Assembly (NCBI RefSeq): GCF_003063575.1
Contig: NZ_NESC01000002.1
Coordinates: 1-64,000 of the forward strand
Reading direction: 5' to 3'
Source: Limnohabitans sp. Jir72
Lineage (GTDB): Bacteria; Pseudomonadota; Gammaproteobacteria; Burkholderiales; Burkholderiaceae_C
Length of the DNA stretch: 64,000 nucleotides
The notes under the pieces were generated by a model. It worked only from the letters and a program-made list of their open reading frames with translations, had not been told where the DNA came from and searched no databases. Below, in pieces: positions 60,749-64,000 of this stretch (position 1 is the first letter of the stretch; each line of letters opens with the position of its first letter). The position numbers were made by a program, and so were the translations under genes.

Positions 60749-62169
60749 GCCGCCTCCATCACCGAGCTGACCATGTTTTTCTCACATTTATGCTCAAGAT
60801 CTTCTTGCACAAATGGATGGTCTTCGTATTGCTTCTTAAATGCAGAGATGACATCTTCATTCCATGTCACCTCTAGCCCATGACCCACGACCTGCACTCG
60901 ATGCAGCAGCTTGCGTACGATTAGATTTCGTTCGGCCGGGAAAAGCCTTTCCCAAACCACATGCAAGTCACGCATGGCCAGAATAAACGAAGCCTCATCC
61001 AAAACCAACCCATCGTTCATCCCTCGAACTGCATTGAATGCCCCAATGACTATTCGTGGATCACTTAGCACTTCAAAGATCATTTCAAGAACTCGGTTCT
61101 CGATATCGGCTGCTGGCATATGACCTATCGGCTCGACTCCGGCAACTTGCGTCACACCAGCGCGTTGCCGCTTTTCAAGGTATGGGACGTAATAACGGTA
61201 CATACGACCCGACCGCTTCCGACTATGTGTAGGCAGCATTCTCTGACCGTCAGGGGCATACAGGATCCCAGCTAGTAAGGCTTGGTTTTCGGTATACCTT
61301 TCGTAGCTGCCTCGTTTTCTTTTTGCGACGATTGCTGCCACCTCGTCCCAAAGTTCTGCAGCAATGATGGGTTGGTGTTGACCGGGGAATCCAACCCCCT
61401 TGTGAACAATTTCACCGATGTACACGCGATTGCGAAGCAAGGTGAAAAGGTATTGCTGATCAATGATTCGGCCTTCTCGGTAATTCCCGCTCTTTGTTAC
61501 CCAGTCCTTGGTGGTTCGACCTTCAATTTGTAACTGCCGAACGATCGTCGCTGCAGATCCGTGTTGCGCGTACTGTCTGAATATCTCACGCACAAGCTCC
61601 GCCTCATTCGTATTCACAATGAGTTTTCGTTCGAGCACGTCATAGCCAAGAGGTGGAACACCTCCCATCCACATCCCCTTGGCCTTGCTGGCTGCAATCT
61701 TGTCCCGGATGCGTTCGCCTGTGACTTCACGTTCAAATTGCGCAAACGAGAGCAGGATGTTGAGCGTCAATCGCCCCATTGATGTGGTGGTGTTGAATTG
61801 TTGGGTGACGCTTACAAATGTCACTCCAGACTTTTCAAACAAGGCAACTATCTGTGCGAAATCAGCCAAGGACCTCGACAAGCGGTCAATTTTGTAGACG
61901 ACCACGACATCGATTTTTCCTTGCTCAACATCCTCTAGAAGCCTCTTGAGTGCAGGACGATTTGTGTTGCCACCTGAGAACCCTCCATCGTTGTACTCAT
62001 CATCAAGACCAATCCATCCCTCATGCTTCTGGCTCTTGATAAATGCAATCGCTGCGTCACGCTGAGCCTCAAGGCTGTTGTATTCCTGATCAAGTCCTTC
62101 CTCTGTTGACTTCCTTGTGTAGATGGCACAGCGCATTTTTTTCACTATGGGTTGACTTGTATTGCTCAT
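60745..62169 (-). CDS. Large serine recombinase
   Basis: Site-specific recombinase of 474 residues. Resolvase domain with catalytic Ser21 in RCAIYTRKSTEEGLDQEYNS and the active-site arginines of the SLEAQRDAA and VYKIDRLSRSLADFAQI regions. The Recombinase domain (about 185-290) includes GVPPLGYDVLERKLIVNTNE. A C-terminal region with a weak coiled coil follows; no clear Cys zinc ribbon is seen. The start at 62169 (MSNTSQPIVKKMRCAIYT) has AGGGAGG and overlaps the DUF2924 stop by ATGA. It is probably the integrase of the island. Attachment sites were not identified. Confidence 0.92.
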   Translation of the reverse strand: MSNTSQPIVKKMRCAIYTRKSTEEGLDQEYNSLEAQRDAAIAFIKSQKHEGWIGLDDEYNDGGFSGGNTNRPALKRLLEDVEQGKIDVVVVYKIDRLSRSLADFAQIVALFEKSGVTFVSVTQQFNTTTSMGRLTLNILLSFAQFEREVTGERIRDKIAASKAKGMWMGGVPPLGYDVLERKLIVNTNEAELVREIFRQYAQHGSAATIVRQLQIEGRTTKDWVTKSGNYREGRIIDQQYLFTLLRNRVYIGEIVHKGVGFPGQHQPIIAAELWDEVAAIVAKRKRGSYERYTENQALLAGILYAPDGQRMLPTHSRKRSGRMYRYYVPYLEKRQRAGVTQVAGVEPIGHMPAADIENRVLEMIFEVLSDPRIVIGAFNAVRGMNDGLVLDEASFILAMRDLHVVWERLFPAERNLIVRKLLHRVQVVGHGLEVTWNEDVISAFKKQYEDHPFVQEDLEHKCEKNMVSSVMEAA

Positions 62170-62642
62170 GCGTGTGCCCTCCCTTTTGCTGCTTTCTGTT
62201 TCTTCAACCCAAAAAAAGCTGGGCCAGACCAATTGGTCCCTGTGATTGCACGAGCAATCGACGACAGACTTTTGAATGGCTTGTTCAAGTAGAGGTAGCA
62301 ACCATCCTCTAGTACCTCAACTCTGTGTTCATGACCTTCATGGACTCGAAGCAATGTTGTGCCAGGCAGTAGGTCATGCTCAGACCTGCGTTTGTGGTTG
62401 GGGATGTCTCCCGTTTCACCAATCTTCTCTAATCGCTTTTTGATGGATGCCGACAGCGCTCCATACGCAACCTCCTGGATGCGATAGGCCAGTCGCCCCT
62501 CAAGATACGACCGGTGATGATTCCCGGGTCGGAAATCAAAGTGGGTATCCCACACTACCCATAGTTCCTTCATAGTGAGCAGGGCGAGATTTTTTATCTC
62601 TGCTCGAATATTTTTTTCGTCACTCATAACCGACCGATTCAT
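62166..62642 (-). CDS. DUF2924 protein
   Basis: A 158-residue protein of the DUF2924 family, which is encoded next to serine recombinases on many proteobacterial elements. Segments: MKELWVVWDTHFDFRPGNHH, RSYLEGRLAYRIQEVAYGAL, and FKSLSSIARAITGTNWSGPA, FFGL near the end. The start at 62642 has GGAG; an ATG at 62621 is also possible. It overlaps both neighbours with ATGA. Likely an accessory DNA-binding factor for the recombinase; function not established. Confidence 0.85.
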   Translation of the reverse strand: MNRSVMSDEKNIRAEIKNLALLTMKELWVVWDTHFDFRPGNHHRSYLEGRLAYRIQEVAYGALSASIKKRLEKIGETGDIPNHKRRSEHDLLPGTTLLRVHEGHEHRVEVLEDGCYLYLNKPFKSLSSIARAITGTNWSGPAFFGLKKQKAAKGRAHA

Positions 62643-62872
62643 ACGCAAACTCCTTCTATCTGAGACGGGTCTGTATGAACGCTCTGTTCGGCCAATACTC
62701 CTAGTTGAAGATCGACTGTTCCGGGGATCTGTGAGGTTTCAGCGACACCATCACCTGATTTCATGCCTCTTAGGACAGCCTGCGCGAGTAACGCCTCAAT
62801 TACCAAGTGTCCCGGCTTTGCCTTTGCCGTGATTTCGCCATTTGCACATCGGCTTTGTTTTCCATTTGCCAT
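62639..62872 (-). CDS. Small unknown protein, first gene of the recombinase operon
   Basis: A 77-residue protein (MANGKQSRCANGEITAKAKP) with a helical middle segment (LVIEALLAQAVLRG). It ends in the ATGA overlap with the DUF2924 gene, and occupies the position where such operons usually have a small leader gene. No domain recognised. Confidence 0.55.
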   Translation of the reverse strand: MANGKQSRCANGEITAKAKPGHLVIEALLAQAVLRGMKSGDGVAETSQIPGTVDLQLGVLAEQSVHTDPSQIEGVCV

Positions 62873-62881
62873 CTAACCACT

Positions 62882-62896
62882 CCAGTTAAAAACTGG
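62882..62896. other. Short inverted repeat upstream of the recombinase operon
   Basis: CCAGTT-AAA-AACTGG is a perfect inverted repeat 10 bp upstream of the first gene of the recombinase operon. It may be an operator or ribosome-access hairpin. The rest of 62897-63069 shows TGGCGG/CCGCCA symmetry (from 62985 to 63014) and repeated TTTCGAT, but no gene. Confidence 0.4.
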
Positions 62897-63069
62897 CTCT
62901 ATTGCAAAGGCGAAGGCTTCAATTTCTAAGCGTGGAATTGGCTCAGAACTGCTTGTGTTTGGGCTGCTTTGGGGACTCTGACCCCATATGGCGGTCGATG
63001 GCGATGCCGCCAATTTGTTAATACCTAAGAAATTAATTTCGATTGATTTCGATCGGGTGATGGGTGGGC

Positions 63070-63098
63070 TTGCGTGGTGAACGATCGTTCACTACAAT
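63070..63098 (+). promoter_or_regulatory. Promoter of the LexA-like gene with embedded operator
   Basis: TTGCGT (63070-63075) and TACAAT (63093-63098) are 17 bp apart. The spacer contains GTGAACGATCGTTCAC (63077-63092), a perfect 16-bp palindrome of the GAAC-N4-GTTC type, so a bound repressor would cover the promoter exactly. The predicted start near 63105 coincides with the GTG at 63106, which suggests a leaderless message. Confidence 0.7.
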
Positions 63099-63105
63099 CA
63101 TTACC

Positions 63106-63693
63106 GTGAAAAAGTTAAACAACGATCCCCACTACCTTGCGACCTTGCAGCGCTACTACGCAGAGCATCGAGTTCTGCCCTCGTATGCACGCATGTTGCC
63201 GCTGCTTGGGTTCGCGTCAAAGGCCGCCGTCAAGAAGGTTCTTGAACGTCTTGAAGACGTCGGCATGCTTGAACGAACCCCAGATGGTGACTGGGCTCCA
63301 AGTGAACGATTCTTCGAGCGTGCGTTTGCAACCCAACCTGTTCCGGCTGGGTCGCCGATTGCTGCCGAGGCAGATGTTCATGAGCACATCACGATCGACA
63401 GGTTCTTGATTCGCGATCCAGAAAACACAGTTCTGATCCGCGTCAAGGGCGATTCAATGGTTGAAGCAGGAATTCATGAGGGCGACCTTGCTGTGGTGAA
63501 AAAGACCACACAGGTGAGCATTGGTGAAATTGTCGTGGCGATTGTTGATGACGAATACACACTCAAGACCTTGGCCCGAGACAAAGGCGGCTACCACCTA
63601 CTTCCAGCGAATAAGAGCTATGCACCTATTCGCCCCGAGGGGAAGCTCGAAATTTACGGTGTCATGGTCGGACTAGTCCGAAGATACCAATGA
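63106..63693 (+). CDS. LexA-like S24 repressor
   Basis: A 195-residue self-cleaving repressor. An N-terminal winged helix (residues 21-65: VLPSYARMLPLLGFASKAAV) is followed by the S24 peptidase domain with cleavage site Ala81-Gly82 (PVPAGSPI), catalytic Ser117 (VKGDSMVEAGI) and Lys154 (YTLKTLARD). The GTG at 63106 (read MKKLNNDPHYLAT) is the likely start; the longer frame reads through the promoter and operator. It is divergent from the recombinase operon and probably autoregulates; SOS-type induction of element functions is the expected consequence. Confidence 0.88.
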   Translation: MKKLNNDPHYLATLQRYYAEHRVLPSYARMLPLLGFASKAAVKKVLERLEDVGMLERTPDGDWAPSERFFERAFATQPVPAGSPIAAEADVHEHITIDRFLIRDPENTVLIRVKGDSMVEAGIHEGDLAVVKKTTQVSIGEIVVAIVDDEYTLKTLARDKGGYHLLPANKSYAPIRPEGKLEIYGVMVGLVRRYQ

Positions 63694-63814
63694 GGGCCAT
63701 CTCATTTGCAAAGAAGAAGAACAACACCTTCACAAAGAAACACTACCTACCTTAGCGAATGCTTCTCGTCTGACATCCAAGTCTCACGGCGGCTTCTGCT
63801 TTCTGGAGACAAAA

Positions 63815-64000
63815 ATGATCGACGCTGAAAACCTTACCCGGCTCTTGGGCCACCTCCCTCCAAAGACGTTCCACGAACTTGTGGTGGAGTCATTTCGAAC
63901 GCCTTTGACCGCGCTTGATGAGAAACAAAACAAGACCGAGCAGCGCGCAGCCATGTCAGAGCAGCTGCTGGCGCTGCCGATCGGTAAGCGCAAAGGCATG
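63815..64000 (+). CDS. Unknown gene, 5' part (off the right edge)
   Basis: The first 62 codons of a gene reading MIDAENLTRLLGHLPPKTFH, with GGAGA six bases before its ATG. It continues past the window. LLGHLPPKTFHELVVESFRT resembles a short helical adaptor, but this is too little to name a family. It follows the LexA-like gene by 121 bp. A reading frame on the opposite strand is considered a shadow of it. Confidence 0.55.
   Translation, partial: MIDAENLTRLLGHLPPKTFHELVVESFRTPLTALDEKQNKTEQRAAMSEQLLALPIGKRKGM

Noticed and set aside
1..64000. tRNA, rRNA or tmRNA genes
   Set aside because: I looked for cloverleaf-type or conserved rRNA segments in the intergenic regions and found none; a tRNAscan-SE/Infernal run would be decisive.

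Overview
This window looks like a chromosome segment of a betaproteobacterium, most likely a Comamonadaceae-type Burkholderiales (Limnohabitans/Rhodoferax-like). That reading rests on gene content and gene style: a Bug/TctC receptor, a Liv transporter with CoA ligases, a LiuR-like leucine-catabolism module, and the glyQ-glyS-gmhB-plsC order. It was not checked by any database search.

Region 1 (1-30.1 kb) is GC-rich ordinary chromosome. It opens with the truncated end of an IS3-family element (1-682). A long minus-strand unit follows (10205 down to 718): acyl-CoA synthetase, livG, livH, livM, the substrate-binding protein, livF, a PaaK-like CoA ligase and a TctC receptor. Together these suggest uptake and CoA activation of an organic acid or amino-acid-like substrate. 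A divergent Crp/Fnr regulator faces the unit across a perfect inverted repeat. Next is an acyl-CoA catabolic set: acyl-CoA dehydrogenase, SDR, thiolase, carbonic anhydrase, isovaleryl-CoA dehydrogenase and a hotdog thioesterase. A MerR regulator accompanies it, with two near-identical palindromic operators. Housekeeping genes follow: a YgjP-like metallopeptidase, plsC, gmhB, glyS, glyQ, lnt, corC, a GNAT protein, fadD and a metallo-beta-lactamase-fold protein, closed by a strong bidirectional terminator at about 30.03 kb.

Region 2 (about 30.2-64 kb) is an accessory island with visibly lower GC. It is dense in nucleases, helicases and unknown genes with overlapping starts and stops. It holds an SRAP protein, a HelD-like helicase with zinc ribbons, and an HU protein. 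A nine-gene minus-strand array (40992 down to 34791) includes a Cas4-like/DEDD fusion nuclease (DUF2779), a secreted thermonuclease and a DUF2130 nuclease. A tight operon of unknown genes (45880 down to 41698) ends in an N-formylglutamate-amidohydrolase-like protein. A DUF3293 gene is preceded by what looks like an undescribed riboswitch-type leader RNA. A periplasmic transglutaminase/membrane/macro-domain set follows.

The best-defined system is a complete type I Zorya anti-phage locus (zorABCD, 52166-60292). It is transcribed behind a SprT-like metallopeptidase, a small membrane protein and a WYL regulator, from a promoter region carrying an array of a 10-bp repeat. The right flank is a serine-recombinase operon (62872 down to 60293) divergent from a LexA-like, self-cleaving repressor whose palindromic operator sits inside its own promoter. 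A second, unknown + strand gene runs off the right edge.

The strongest candidates for something undescribed are the leader RNA at 46409-46541 and the six-gene operon at 41698-45880. No tRNA, rRNA, CRISPR array or phage structural gene was seen.
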